The notes: a model not told the origin generated them from the letters alone. A stretch of 10,820 nucleotides of DNA from CAYMUC01 sp964393535 (GCA_964393535.1 CAYMUC010000099.1:1-10820), one strand, 5' to 3'; shown: positions 1 to 9,823, counted from the stretch's first letter. A program made the numbers and translations.

Positions 1-15
1 GGTGATGGCAGGCAT
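1..15 (-). CDS. efp: Possible start of elongation factor P (first five codons only)
   Basis: An ATG at 15-13 reads Met-Pro-Ala-Ile-Thr to the window edge. An AAGGA Shine-Dalgarno lies six bases upstream, inside the last codons of the Xaa-Pro peptidase. The identity rests on context: in many actinobacteria, efp directly follows the aroQ and pepP/pepQ genes, and EF-P proteins often begin with a short segment before a TNDL-like stretch. EF-P binds ribosomes stalled on polyproline and helps peptide bond formation. Five residues cannot prove the family, so this is mainly inference. The alternative is that the ATG is internal and the peptidase simply continues. Confidence 0.3.
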
Positions 16-1109
16 GGGGTGTCCTTGGGCGAAGCGGTCAACACGCGGGGGCCTCCGGGAGTGAGCACCACGAGGTCCTCGATCCGGACACCACCAAGGT
101 CGCCACGATAGACGCCCGGCTCCACCGTGACCACGTCCCCGGCGAGGAACACGTCGTCAGAGGCTGCGGTGGACGGGGTGGAGAACGGTTGCTCGTGAAT
201 GTCGAGACCCACCCCGTGGCTGGCGCCGTGGGTGAACCACGGGCCGTAACCGCCTTCGTCGATGACCCGCCGGCACGCGGCATCGAGCTCTCGCACCGGC
301 ACCCCGGGGGCGATCGCCTCGAGAGCGGCACGTTGGGCCTCGTACACGAGCGCGTACACCTCGGCCTGTAGCGAGGTGGGCTCCCCCACCACGAAGGTAC
401 GGGTCATGTCCGAGTGGTAGCCGTCCACCAACGCACCGACGTCGATCACGACGGTGTGGCCCTCCTCCACGATCGAGGCCGTGGGTTGATGATGCGGGCG
501 TGCTGCGTGCACCGGGCCAGCCGCCACGATGGTGGGGTAACTGGGTCCGTCGGCCCCGAGACGACGCATGCGGTACTCGAGTTCGTCTCGGACGTCGGCC
601 TCGGTCGGACGTTCGGCGAGGAGCGGAGCCACCTGCTCCAGGGCACGGTCGGCGATACCGCAGGCCGTGGTGATGGCGAGGATTTCGCTGTCGTCCTTGA
701 TGCGGCGCGCCTGGTCGACGAGACCCTCCGCCGGCACCAGGGCACCGGTGAGACTCCCCTGCCATCGCTGATGCTCGGCCACGCTGAGGTGATCAGGAAG
801 AAAGCCCACACGTTGCGCTCCGCTCACCGCCGACGCGAGGACCTCGAGTCGCTGAGCACCGGTGCGAATCTCCACCACCTCCACACCCACACCGGCGTCA
901 TCGAGGTGGTCGAGGTCACTGTGCGCCTGGTCCACGTAGCGACCGTCGACGATGAGCACTCCTCCACCGGGCCGCAGGACCAGCAACCCAGTAGAGCCTC
1001 GGAAGCCGGCACACCAACGAAGGTTCGACGCGTCGTTCACCACGAGTGCGTCCAGCGAGCGACGGCCGAGGCCCTCGATCAGTCGCTCATGACGTGCCGA
1101 CAGTGACAC
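1..1109 (-). CDS. pepP: M24-family Xaa-Pro aminopeptidase/dipeptidase, 3' end cut by window edge
   Basis: This is a metallopeptidase of the pita-bread fold (M24B) that removes residues next to proline, probably in the cytosol. The frame is open for 369 codons and leaves the window without a stop, though it is probably nearly complete because the closing SPKD-type stretch has been reached. Residues 1-130 form the creatinase-like N-terminal domain. The catalytic domain shows all five expected metal ligands: D223 (VIDVG), D234 (SDMTRTF), H298 (HGASHGVGLDIHE), E330 (VEPGVY) and E344 (GVRIED). H294 and H305 match the accessory catalytic histidines. No signal peptide is visible. The start is uncertain: GTG at 1109 gives VSLSARHERL, a typical family N-terminus, while GTG at 1115 is also in frame, and neither has a clear Shine-Dalgarno. 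It lies 14 bases after aroQ. The exact subfamily (PepP or PepQ) cannot be fixed by eye. Confidence 0.93.
   Translation of the reverse strand, partial: MSLSARHERLIEGLGRRSLDALVVNDASNLRWCAGFRGSTGLLVLRPGGGVLIVDGRYVDQAHSDLDHLDDAGVGVEVVEIRTGAQRLEVLASAVSGAQRVGFLPDHLSVAEHQRWQGSLTGALVPAEGLVDQARRIKDDSEILAITTACGIADRALEQVAPLLAERPTEADVRDELEYRMRRLGADGPSYPTIVAAGPVHAARPHHQPTASIVEEGHTVVIDVGALVDGYHSDMTRTFVVGEPTSLQAEVYALVYEAQRAALEAIAPGVPVRELDAACRRVIDEGGYGPWFTHGASHGVGLDIHEQPFSTPSTAASDDVFLAGDVVTVEPGVYRGDLGGVRIEDLVVLTPGGPRVLTASPKDTPCLPS
22..26 (-). promoter_or_regulatory. Shine-Dalgarno for the putative efp start
   Basis: The minus strand reads AAGGA here, followed by six bases and then ATG at 15-13. The spacing suits a ribosome binding site embedded in the 3' end of the upstream peptidase gene. 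It is the main sequence-level support for a new gene starting at the left edge. Confidence 0.4.
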
Positions 1110-1123
1110 ACCCACGACGCCAG

Positions 1124-1570
1124 TCAGATTCCCAGTCGGCGGGCGATCGCCTCCACGGCCAGGGCGTAGCCGTGGCCCCCCAGACCGGCGATGGTCCCCG
1201 TGGCCACGGGTGCCACCACACTGGTGTGACGCCACGGTTCGCGGGCGTTGGGGTTCGACAGGTGAACTTCGATGACCGGTCCGGCGAAGGTGGCGAGGGC
1301 GTCATGCAGGCTCCAGGCGTAATGCGTGAACGCTCCGGGGTTGATGATGATCGCCGCACACCGTCCCCGAGCCGAATGAATGGCCTCGACCAGATCACCC
1401 TCGTGGTTGGACTGGAGATCCTCCACCGCCAACCCGTGCACCGCAGCGGCCGCCCGCACCGTGGCCACGTGATCGGCCAGCGAGGCCGAACCGTAGATCT
1501 CCGGCTCTCGCTGTCCCAGCAGGTTGAGGTTGGCGCCGTGCAGCACCAGCACGATGGGTCGATCGCTCAC
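1124..1570 (-). CDS. aroQ: Type II 3-dehydroquinate dehydratase
   Basis: The enzyme catalyses trans-dehydration of 3-dehydroquinate to 3-dehydroshikimate, the third shikimate-pathway step, and works as a cytosolic dodecamer. With a GTG start at 1570 it has 148 residues, the usual length for the family. Visible motifs are the N-terminal HGANLNLLGQREPEIYG (catalytic Tyr26, lid Arg21), QSNHEG (53-58), INPGAFTHYAWS (77-88), EVHLSN with His103, and ARE..RH followed by PVATGTIAGLG near the C-terminus. The frame stays open 49 codons further upstream, but that part overlaps aroB and is low-complexity. The GTG at 1570 places the conserved sequence right after the start. It sits 19 bases after the aroB stop, the widest gap in the window, and no strong Shine-Dalgarno is visible, so translation may depend on upstream ribosomes. 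Confidence 0.96.
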   Translation of the reverse strand: MSDRPIVLVLHGANLNLLGQREPEIYGSASLADHVATVRAAAAVHGLAVEDLQSNHEGDLVEAIHSARGRCAAIIINPGAFTHYAWSLHDALATFAGPVIEVHLSNPNAREPWRHTSVVAPVATGTIAGLGGHGYALAVEAIARRLGI

Positions 1571-1589
1571 AGATGCGAACGGTACCGGC

Positions 1590-2627
1590 TCACGACCCGA
1601 GGGAGGCGAAGTGTTCCAGTGCTGTCCGTACCGTCGGCGCCTCGATGCCCTCGACGACTTCCAGTCCACGGGGACCGTCGAGGATGAAGGTGAGTCCTGC
1701 GAGAGCCTTCTTGTCACGGGCCATCACAGCCATGATCTCGTCGAGGTCGATCTCAGCCGGAAGCTGCGCCTCGAGGCCGTACTCCTCGGCGACCACGCGG
1801 TGGTGTTCATCCACACGGTCGTCGTCGATGCGACCGAGGGCGCGTGCCAAGTGGGCTGCGAACACCAGGCCCACCGCCACCGCCTCCCCATGGGCCCATC
1901 GGTGTTCGCTGACCGTTTCCAGACCGTGTGCCAGGGTGTGGCCGTAATTCAACAATGCCCGTCGACCGCCTTCGCGTTCGTCGGCGGCCACGACGTCGGC
2001 CTTGATCTCCACGCATCGTGCAACCCGATGCTCGAGGGTCATGGCAAGCAGATCGTCCCCGGTGAGGAAGTGGTACTTCGCCATCTCGCCGCGACCGCAG
2101 CGCAACTCCCGGTCGGGCAGCGTGTCCAGTGCATCGAGGTCGCACACCACACCGGCAGGCTGCCAGAACGCTCCCACGAGGTTCTTGCCCTCGGGGCGGT
2201 TCACACCCGTCTTGCCGCCAATGGCGGCATCGACCATGCCCAGCAGCGTGGTCGCCACATGAACCACCGGAACACCCCGGTGCCAGCTCGCCGCTGCGAA
2301 ACCCGCCACATCGGTGACCATGCCACCACCCACCCCCACCACGACGTCACGACGGGTGATGCCCTGTCGGGCGAACTCACGACACAGGTACTCGATGGTG
2401 GCCAGTGACTTGTGTTGCTCACCGTCGCCGATGGTGATGACGTGCACGTCGAGTGCGGCGGCGCGCAGCGCGGCATCGACCACGTCCACCAATGGGATGC
2501 CGGCCTGCGTGACGAGCGCAACCCGCCGCGCGCCCTGGGGCACGAGGCGAGAGACCTCCGCCGCAGCGCCGCTGCCCACGAGAACCGGGTAACGACGATC
2601 CCCCAGGGGAACGATGACCTCGATCAC
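1590..2627 (-). CDS. aroB: 3-dehydroquinate synthase
   Basis: This NAD+- and metal-dependent enzyme cyclises DAHP to 3-dehydroquinate, the second shikimate step. From a GTG at 2627 it has 345 residues, a normal length. Visible parts are the N-terminal nucleotide-binding domain with GDGEQHKS (67-74), the glycine-rich GVGGGMVTDVAGF (98-110), and TTLLGMVDAAIGGKTGVN (126-143) followed by GKN. The metal ligands are probably E181, H230 (NYGHT) and H246 (HGEAV). The segment around E181 reads CGRGEMAKYHFL rather than the common GLAEVIKYG. The start is well supported: a perfect AGGAGG lies seven bases upstream, and the GTG overlaps the aroK stop by four bases (GTGA). A longer in-frame extension to 2894 lies inside aroK and has no family resemblance, so it was rejected. 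Confidence 0.97.
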   Translation of the reverse strand: MIEVIVPLGDRRYPVLVGSGAAAEVSRLVPQGARRVALVTQAGIPLVDVVDAALRAAALDVHVITIGDGEQHKSLATIEYLCREFARQGITRRDVVVGVGGGMVTDVAGFAAASWHRGVPVVHVATTLLGMVDAAIGGKTGVNRPEGKNLVGAFWQPAGVVCDLDALDTLPDRELRCGRGEMAKYHFLTGDDLLAMTLEHRVARCVEIKADVVAADEREGGRRALLNYGHTLAHGLETVSEHRWAHGEAVAVGLVFAAHLARALGRIDDDRVDEHHRVVAEEYGLEAQLPAEIDLDEIMAVMARDKKALAGLTFILDGPRGLEVVEGIEAPTVRTALEHFASLGS

Positions 2628-3208
2628 GACCGGTCCTCCTGCGATACGTCCGCCTCGGCTGTGGTGGTGACCGAGCTTCCCGTTGCTTCGAGCACGGCCA
2701 CGACTGCGTCGGTCACCTCGTCGAGCGAGCACCCCACGGTGTCGATGCGATGGTCGGCCACCTCGGCGTACCACGCCGCCCGCTCGCCATGGAGTCGTCT
2801 CAACACGCCCGCAGGATCGTCGTGAAGCAGTGGGCGACCAGCCGATCCTCGACCGAGCCGGGCCAAAAGCGCCTCGGGGGTGGCGTCCAGCCATATCACC
2901 GTTGCGTGGCTGCTACGACGCAGGAGTTCCCTGTTCACCGTCCGCACCACGACACCGCCGCCCGTGGCGATCACGGTGCGGTCCTCGGCGACCAGAGTCG
3001 CTTGGAGGGCCTCGGTCTCGCAGTCGCGAAAGGCCTCTTCGCCACGCGTGGCGAACAAGTCCGGTATCGAACAGCCCACGGTCGCCTCGACCTCGGCGTC
3101 GAGGTCCACGACGCGCCGACCCGTGCGGTCTGCGACGCGCCGGGCCACCGTGGTCTTACCGCTCCCCATGAGTCCCACGAGCACGAGGTGGCGTGTGTCG
3201 ACGCCCAC
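2624..3208 (-). CDS. aroK: Shikimate kinase
   Basis: A P-loop kinase that phosphorylates shikimate to shikimate 3-phosphate (fifth pathway step) in the cytosol. Evidence includes the Walker A motif GLMGSGKT (12-19), the shikimate-binding DLD (35-37), the conserved FR pair (60-61, EEAFRDCE), GGG (83-85, ATGGGVV), and a LID with GRPLL (124-128, Arg125). R143 and Y147 follow in the usual RxxWY-type segment. The GTG at 3208 puts the first strand just before the P-loop. GAGGT lies upstream and the aroC stop is seven bases away. At 194 residues it is slightly longer than many AroK proteins. The last 20 or so residues (from about 175) are a Ser/Thr/acid-rich tail with no recognisable motif, and their DNA carries the aroB ribosome binding site. 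The gene ends in a GTGA overlap with aroB. Confidence 0.96.
   Translation of the reverse strand: MGVDTRHLVLVGLMGSGKTTVARRVADRTGRRVVDLDAEVEATVGCSIPDLFATRGEEAFRDCETEALQATLVAEDRTVIATGGGVVVRTVNRELLRRSSHATVIWLDATPEALLARLGRGSAGRPLLHDDPAGVLRRLHGERAAWYAEVADHRIDTVGCSLDEVTDAVVAVLEATGSSVTTTAEADVSQEDRS
2635..2640 (-). promoter_or_regulatory. Strong Shine-Dalgarno for aroB
   Basis: The minus strand reads AGGAGG here, seven bases before the GTG at 2627. It lies within the last codons of aroK and decides the aroB start over the longer open frame. It is the strongest ribosome binding site in the aro cluster. Confidence 0.85.
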
Positions 3209-3215
3209 AGGTACC

Positions 3216-4379
3216 TCAGCGCAGCGAAGCCGTGAAGGCCGCCGCGTTGCGCATCATCTCGTCGAGGGAGTCACCGCCGAACTTCCGTTGGGCCTCGGCC
3301 GCCAGCACCAGCGCCACCATCGTCTCTGCCACCACGCCCATGGCGGGGACCGCCGTGACGTCGGTGCGCTCCTTGAACGAGACGGTCGACTCTTTGGTGA
3401 CCACGTCGACGGTGGCCAACGTGGGACGGTTCAACGTGGCCAACGGCTTCATTGCCGCCCGCACCACCACCACTTCGCCGGTGGAGATGCCGCCCTCGGT
3501 TCCCCCGGCCAGGCTGGAGGTGCGGCGGTATTCACCCGCCGCGGCATCCCATTCGATGGGGTCGTGCGCCGCACTGCCCCGACGACCGGCGACCTCGAAT
3601 CCGTCGCCGATCTCGACTCCTTTGACCGCCTGGATACTCATGATGGCCTGAGCCAGCAGTGCGTCGAGTTTGCGGTCCCAGTGAACGTGACTGCCCAGGC
3701 CAACCGGGACCCCGTAGGCCAGCACTTCCACCACGCCACCCAGGCTGTCGCCATCTTTGGCGGCGGCAGCCGTCTCGGCGATCATGGCCTCCTCGGCCGA
3801 TGGATCGAAACACCGCACGGGCGAAGCATCGACCGTCGCCAGATCATGTGGCTGTGGCCTGAGACCATTGGTCGCCCGAGCCGGGCCCATCTGGATGACA
3901 TGTGACAGCACCTCGATGCCGAGGTGGCGCAGCAGCGCCTTGGCCACGGCACCAGCCGCCACGCGGGCAGCCGTTTCGCGGGCGCTGGCCCGTTCCAACA
4001 CGTCACGCGCATCGCTGAAGCCGTACTTCTGCATGCCGGCGAGGTCGGCATGGCCGGGGCGGGGCTGGGTGAGGGGGGTCTTGGTGGCACCGGGAGCTGG
4101 TGACATCTCGGCATGCCACTTGTCGCTGCGGGTCCACTCGGTGTTGGCGATCTCGATGGCCACCGGCGAACCAAGCGTTCGACCGTGGCGGACGCCACCG
4201 ATGAGGGTCAGCTCGTCGACCTCGAAACGCTGACGAGGGCCACGCCCATACCCGAGGCGGCGGCGGCCGAGTTCGACCTGCAGGTCTTCGACGGTGATGG
4301 GGAGACCGGCGGGGAGGCCCTCGATCACCACGACCAAGGCCTGACCGTGCGATTCGCCAGCGGTGAGGTAACGAAGCAT
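3216..4379 (-). CDS. aroC: Chorismate synthase
   Basis: The enzyme converts 5-enolpyruvylshikimate 3-phosphate to chorismate, the last shared step of aromatic biosynthesis, and needs reduced FMN. The protein has 387 residues from an ATG at 4379. Conserved stretches are GESHG (8-12, catalytic His11), RRRLGYGRGPRQ (39-50), RPGHADLAGMQKYGF (107-121, His110), DVLERASARETAARVAAG (126-143), GGTEGGISTG (292-301) and the closing signature ERTDVTAVPAMGVVAE (337-352, with Arg338 and Asp340). No separate flavin reductase domain is fused, so it is presumably monofunctional and depends on cellular reduced FMN. It starts ten bases after the aroE stop, without a clear Shine-Dalgarno, and is followed seven bases later by aroK. 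Confidence 0.97.
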   Translation of the reverse strand: MLRYLTAGESHGQALVVVIEGLPAGLPITVEDLQVELGRRRLGYGRGPRQRFEVDELTLIGGVRHGRTLGSPVAIEIANTEWTRSDKWHAEMSPAPGATKTPLTQPRPGHADLAGMQKYGFSDARDVLERASARETAARVAAGAVAKALLRHLGIEVLSHVIQMGPARATNGLRPQPHDLATVDASPVRCFDPSAEEAMIAETAAAAKDGDSLGGVVEVLAYGVPVGLGSHVHWDRKLDALLAQAIMSIQAVKGVEIGDGFEVAGRRGSAAHDPIEWDAAAGEYRRTSSLAGGTEGGISTGEVVVVRAAMKPLATLNRPTLATVDVVTKESTVSFKERTDVTAVPAMGVVAETMVALVLAAEAQRKFGGDSLDEMMRNAAAFTASLR

Positions 4380-4389
4380 CGTGACGAGG

Positions 4390-5250
4390 CTAGTGCTCGG
4401 GTGATGCCGAACGTCGGGCCAGTTCCGCTGCTGCGGCCGCTCGCATCACGATGGGATCGCCTGGCGTTCCGGTCCAGTGCTGCTGCTGGAGCGCCGCCTG
4501 ATGCACCAACATGCCCAGACCATCCAGCACCTGGGCACCTGCAGCCCGGGCCATCTGGAGCAGAGCCGTCTCGAGCGGGTGATACACGGTGTCGGCGACC
4601 AACTGCCCCGGATGCAGCACAGCGGGATCCAACGGCAGTTCACCGGCGCGATCACCCATCCCTACCGGTGTGGCGTTCACGATGAGGTCCATGTCGCCGA
4701 GATCGCCATGCGACCCCACACGAGCAGCGGCACCGACCATGTCGACCGCTTGGCGCGCCGCTTCATGACGCCGGGCGATCACCGACACCTCGGCGGCCCC
4801 TGCCTGTGCCAACGCCACCGCAATGGCTCGCGCAGCACCCCCGGCTCCCAGCACGGCACATCGGCGCTCGAGCGGATCCCAACCGGCGTCGGAGCGCAGC
4901 GATGCCACGAAACCGGGGCCGTCGGTGGAGTACCCGACCAGCACGCCATCGCTGTTGCGCCCCACGGTGTTCACCGTACGCAGAGCACTCGCGTACTCAT
5001 CCACTCGGCCTCGCTCCCGCAACGCCGCCCACATGTCGTCCTTGTGCGGCATGGTCACCGACAGTCCCAGTAGGCCCAGAGTCTCCATGGCGTCCAATGC
5101 CGCAACTGCAGCCCCGGGCGCCACCTCGAAGGCCGTGTACACGGCATCGACACCACGGTGGGCGAATGCTGCGTTGTGCAGTGCCGGCGAGAGGCTGTGC
5201 CTCACCGGGTATCCGATGACGGCGGCGACGCGTGTGGTGCCGGTGATCAC
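4390..5250 (-). CDS. aroE: Shikimate 5-dehydrogenase
   Basis: It reduces 3-dehydroshikimate to shikimate with NADPH, the fourth pathway step. The 286-residue protein has the substrate domain motif SLSP (19-22), catalytic Lys70 in SVTMPHK, Asn94 in RTVNT and Asp110 in STDGPG. The Rossmann loop GAGGAA (135-140) is followed by NATPVGM (192-198), YHPLET (223-228) and a GLGMLVHQAALQ helix with Gln251. The GTG start at 5250 directly abuts the TAA stop of mltG (no gap), with an AGGGG eight bases upstream. AroE family members include quinate/shikimate variants. Its place between mltG and aroC, together with the SLSP, SVTMPHK and STDGPG motifs, supports the biosynthetic AroE. Confidence 0.96.
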   Translation of the reverse strand: MITGTTRVAAVIGYPVRHSLSPALHNAAFAHRGVDAVYTAFEVAPGAAVAALDAMETLGLLGLSVTMPHKDDMWAALRERGRVDEYASALRTVNTVGRNSDGVLVGYSTDGPGFVASLRSDAGWDPLERRCAVLGAGGAARAIAVALAQAGAAEVSVIARRHEAARQAVDMVGAAARVGSHGDLGDMDLIVNATPVGMGDRAGELPLDPAVLHPGQLVADTVYHPLETALLQMARAAGAQVLDGLGMLVHQAALQQQHWTGTPGDPIVMRAAAAAELARRSASPEH

Positions 5251-6429
5251 TTACAGCACCCCTGCTTCGATGGCGGCGGCGATGTTGCGTTCGTGCTGTT
5301 CGAGGGTGGAGGCGAACGCATGCCGTCCGTCGGTGTCGGTCAGCACGTAGTAGAGGTACAGACAGGGATCCCCTGCGGGAAGTTCCTCGCAGATCGGATC
5401 ACCCGGAGGCGGATTGGGGCTGGGATTCAGCGCCGCCCTGATGGACGCCCGACCCGGACTGGCGATGGGAGTAGGTGGCAAGCCCTCGTACAGGTAGGTG
5501 TTGTAGGGAGTGTCACGCTGGCGGAGTTCGGGGAAGGGCACCTCGGGATCCTGCCCGTAGTACACCGTGGCGTCGATCTGTAGAGGCATCCCGAGGAACA
5601 GTCGGTTGTAGATGACCCGGGCGATCTTGCCTCGATCCTGCTCCACCTTGGCCTCTCTCTCGATCATCGACGCGATGATCAGCACCTGATACGGGGTGAG
5701 GGCTGACTCCTCGATGCCCTCTTGGCGCCCGACGCGCTCCATCAGCCGAACCATGCGCTCGAGTACCCGAAGTTCGTTCTCGTCTCCGGCGATCTGGTAC
5801 GTGTCGGGGAAGAGCAGACCTTCGAGACTGGTGATCTCGGCGGGCTGGTACTCGGAACGGACTCCCCCCTCCTCGAGCGCCAGTTCTGAGAAACGGGCGG
5901 CGTCGAGATCGGGAAGACGCGCCTCGAGACGCCGGCCGATCTGGTCGATGGTGAACCCCTCGGGGAACACCACCCTGGTGAAGGTCTGACTCGGTGGCGT
6001 GCGCAACACCGCCAGCAGATTGCCCACGTGCTCCCCCGCCCGCAGCACGTACGTGCCGGGCTCGACCTCGAGGCCGCCCTGGCGCTGGGTGTACCAGCGA
6101 AACACTCCGGCATGGGCGATGATGCCCTCGTCGGCCAGACGGTCAGCCAGCGTGTCGAGAGTGTCCTGCTCGGTCACCACGAAACGCTGGCTGGTCTCGG
6201 CCTCTCCTGGCGGGTTCAGTTGCCTGATGAGCCACCAGCCGACGGCTCCCGCCACCAGGAGGGCCACGATGCCCAGACCTGCGAGCACCGCCAGCACCAG
6301 CCCGATCCACCGACGCTGGGCCGGGGCATGCTCCACCTCGGCGCGCCACACCTCGTCGAGGTCGTCCCACGGATCGTCGAACCACGGGACCTCATCGGGG
6401 TCATGGTCCTCGACGGCCGATGCGCTCAT
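5251..6429 (-). CDS. mltG: Endolytic murein transglycosylase MltG (YceG-like)
   Basis: MltG cleaves nascent peptidoglycan at the outer face of the membrane and is thought to set glycan chain termination. The protein has 392 residues. Residues 1-40 are a cytoplasmic segment with 13 acidic residues in the first 34. A single membrane helix spans about 41-69 (WIGLVLAVLAGLGIVALLVA...). A LysM-like region follows at about 80-145, then the YceG catalytic domain. Motifs are LEGLLFPDTY (202-211), IIASMIEREAK (251-261, catalytic Glu257), VIYNRL (272-277), the DATVYYG stretch (286-292) and YNTYLYEGLPPTPIASPG. Only two cysteines occur, C347 and C356, in an extracytoplasmic segment near the C-terminus, and they could form a disulfide. 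The ATG overlaps the ruvX stop by four bases (ATGA). It abuts aroE with no gap. Confidence 0.95.
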   Translation of the reverse strand: MSASAVEDHDPDEVPWFDDPWDDLDEVWRAEVEHAPAQRRWIGLVLAVLAGLGIVALLVAGAVGWWLIRQLNPPGEAETSQRFVVTEQDTLDTLADRLADEGIIAHAGVFRWYTQRQGGLEVEPGTYVLRAGEHVGNLLAVLRTPPSQTFTRVVFPEGFTIDQIGRRLEARLPDLDAARFSELALEEGGVRSEYQPAEITSLEGLLFPDTYQIAGDENELRVLERMVRLMERVGRQEGIEESALTPYQVLIIASMIEREAKVEQDRGKIARVIYNRLFLGMPLQIDATVYYGQDPEVPFPELRQRDTPYNTYLYEGLPPTPIASPGRASIRAALNPSPNPPPGDPICEELPAGDPCLYLYYVLTDTDGRHAFASTLEQHERNIAAAIEAGVL

Positions 6430-6844
6430 TGCTGACGCCCCCGAGCGTCCAACCAGGCCTGCAGCATCACCGCTGCCGCCACCTTGTCGACCACGGCGCG
6501 CTGTTTGGCCCGCTTCACACCGCCCTCGCGCAGTGCTTGCTGGGCGGTGCGGGTGCTGAAGCGTTCGTCATGGCTGACCACTGGCACAGCGAGCACGCTA
6601 GCCAGCGCCGCCATCTCGGTCTGGGCAGCCTGCGCCGCACGGCCGGATTGCCCACTCAGCGACAGCGGCAAACCCACCACGACGATCTCGGCCTCCTCCT
6701 CCTCCACCAGTCGGGCGAGGCACCGATGATCAGCAGCGACGTTGCCGCTTCGTGCCACCACGGTGAGCGGTGAGGCCACGGTGCCACTGCGGTCACTCAC
6801 CGCCACCCCGATACGCGCGGCCCCCAGGTCGAGGCCCAGAGCCC

Positions 6845-6848
<4 letters not shown>
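6426..6848 (-). CDS. ruvX: RuvX/YqgF family RNase H-fold nuclease (putative pre-16S rRNA nuclease)
   Basis: The 140-residue protein has the RNase H-like fold of YqgF/RuvX. This family is implicated in 5' maturation of 16S rRNA in E. coli and in resolving Holliday junctions in mycobacteria; which applies here cannot be read from sequence. Visible motifs are GLDLGAARIGVAVSD (5-19) with acidic Asp7, VVVGLPLSLSGQSG (56-69), VSHDERFST (91-99) and VDKVAAAVMLQAWLD (120-134) with Asp121. It starts at a GTG at 6848 that overlaps the alaS stop by four bases (GTGA), with no strong Shine-Dalgarno, so it is probably translationally coupled. It ends in an ATGA overlap with mltG. The alaS, ruvX, mltG order is widespread in actinobacteria and firmicutes. 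Confidence 0.94.
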
Positions 6849-9442
<2,594 letters not shown>

Positions 9443-9454
9443 GGAACCCTGAGG

Positions 9455-9823
9455 TTACCGAGCGTTGCGTCGGCCTCGTGAGACCGGCATGCGGGCGGGG
9501 TCTCGAAGCACCACCACCTGCGCAGCATCCACGGGGATCCCGTCGACCTGCACCTCGTCGCCGGGACCGAGCACCTCGGCCAGCGATGCCGCGCGGCCGT
9601 CACGCCGGGCTTCGAGTTCGGCCTCTTTGGCGCGCATGGCGCGCCGACCCTCACGCACCGCCTCCACGGCCTCGTCCACCGTGCCACGAACCTTGGCCGT
9701 AGCACCTTTCACCACCCGCGCCGGCGCCAACTGCGCCGCAGTGCTGCGCACCTTGCGCTTGGCGTAGCCAGCTCCAGCAGCACCGGCCGCGAGGCCACCC
9801 ACGAACCAGGTGAGACGTTTCAT
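9455..9823 (-). CDS. Small membrane-anchored protein of unknown function
   Basis: I do not recognise this 122-residue protein. It opens with a short positive start (MKRLTW) and one Gly/Ala-rich hydrophobic helix at about 5-20. A strongly basic stretch follows, then a charged, probably helical region at about 45-80 with alternating Glu and Arg/Lys (DEAVEAVREGRRAMRAKEAELEA, quoted in part). The end is a short compact segment, GPGDEVQVDGIPVDAAQVVVL (87-107, quoted in part). By the positive-inside trend it is probably tethered to the inner face of the membrane. The ATG at 9823 was chosen because GGAGGAAGG sits seven bases upstream. An ATG at 9847 is also in frame but would lie upstream of that site. 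Its start shares one base with the stop of the DUF948-like gene, so the two are probably made together. Alternative: a lineage-specific envelope or cell-division accessory, unproven. Confidence 0.75.
   Translation of the reverse strand: MKRLTWFVGGLAAGAAGAGYAKRKVRSTAAQLAPARVVKGATAKVRGTVDEAVEAVREGRRAMRAKEAELEARRDGRAASLAEVLGPGDEVQVDGIPVDAAQVVVLRDPARMPVSRGRRNAR

Noticed and set aside
414..1106. Plus-strand open frame of 230 codons at the left end
   Set aside because: It is antisense to the Xaa-Pro peptidase, whose five metal ligands are intact. The minus-strand frame is unbroken from 1109 to the window edge.
1524..2408. Plus-strand open frame of 294 codons opposite aroQ and aroB
   Set aside because: It is antisense to two enzymes with intact catalytic motifs and has no domain signature or credible ribosome binding site.
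2628..2894. Upstream extension of aroB in the same frame
   Set aside because: It overlaps aroK, is Arg/Gly-rich without family similarity, and lies upstream of the AGGAGG that fits GTG 2627.
1581..3215. GGTACC palindromes at both the aroB/aroQ and aroC/aroK junctions as possible operators
   Set aside because: Two six-base palindromes (1581-1586 and 3210-3215) can easily occur by chance. They share no extended flanking symmetry, and the second sits where a ribosome binding site is expected.
2880..3905. Plus-strand open frame of 341 codons opposite aroK and aroC
   Set aside because: It spans the junction of two genuine minus-strand genes, and its composition is typical of an antisense shadow (Arg/Thr/Ser and His-rich). 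No motif is seen.
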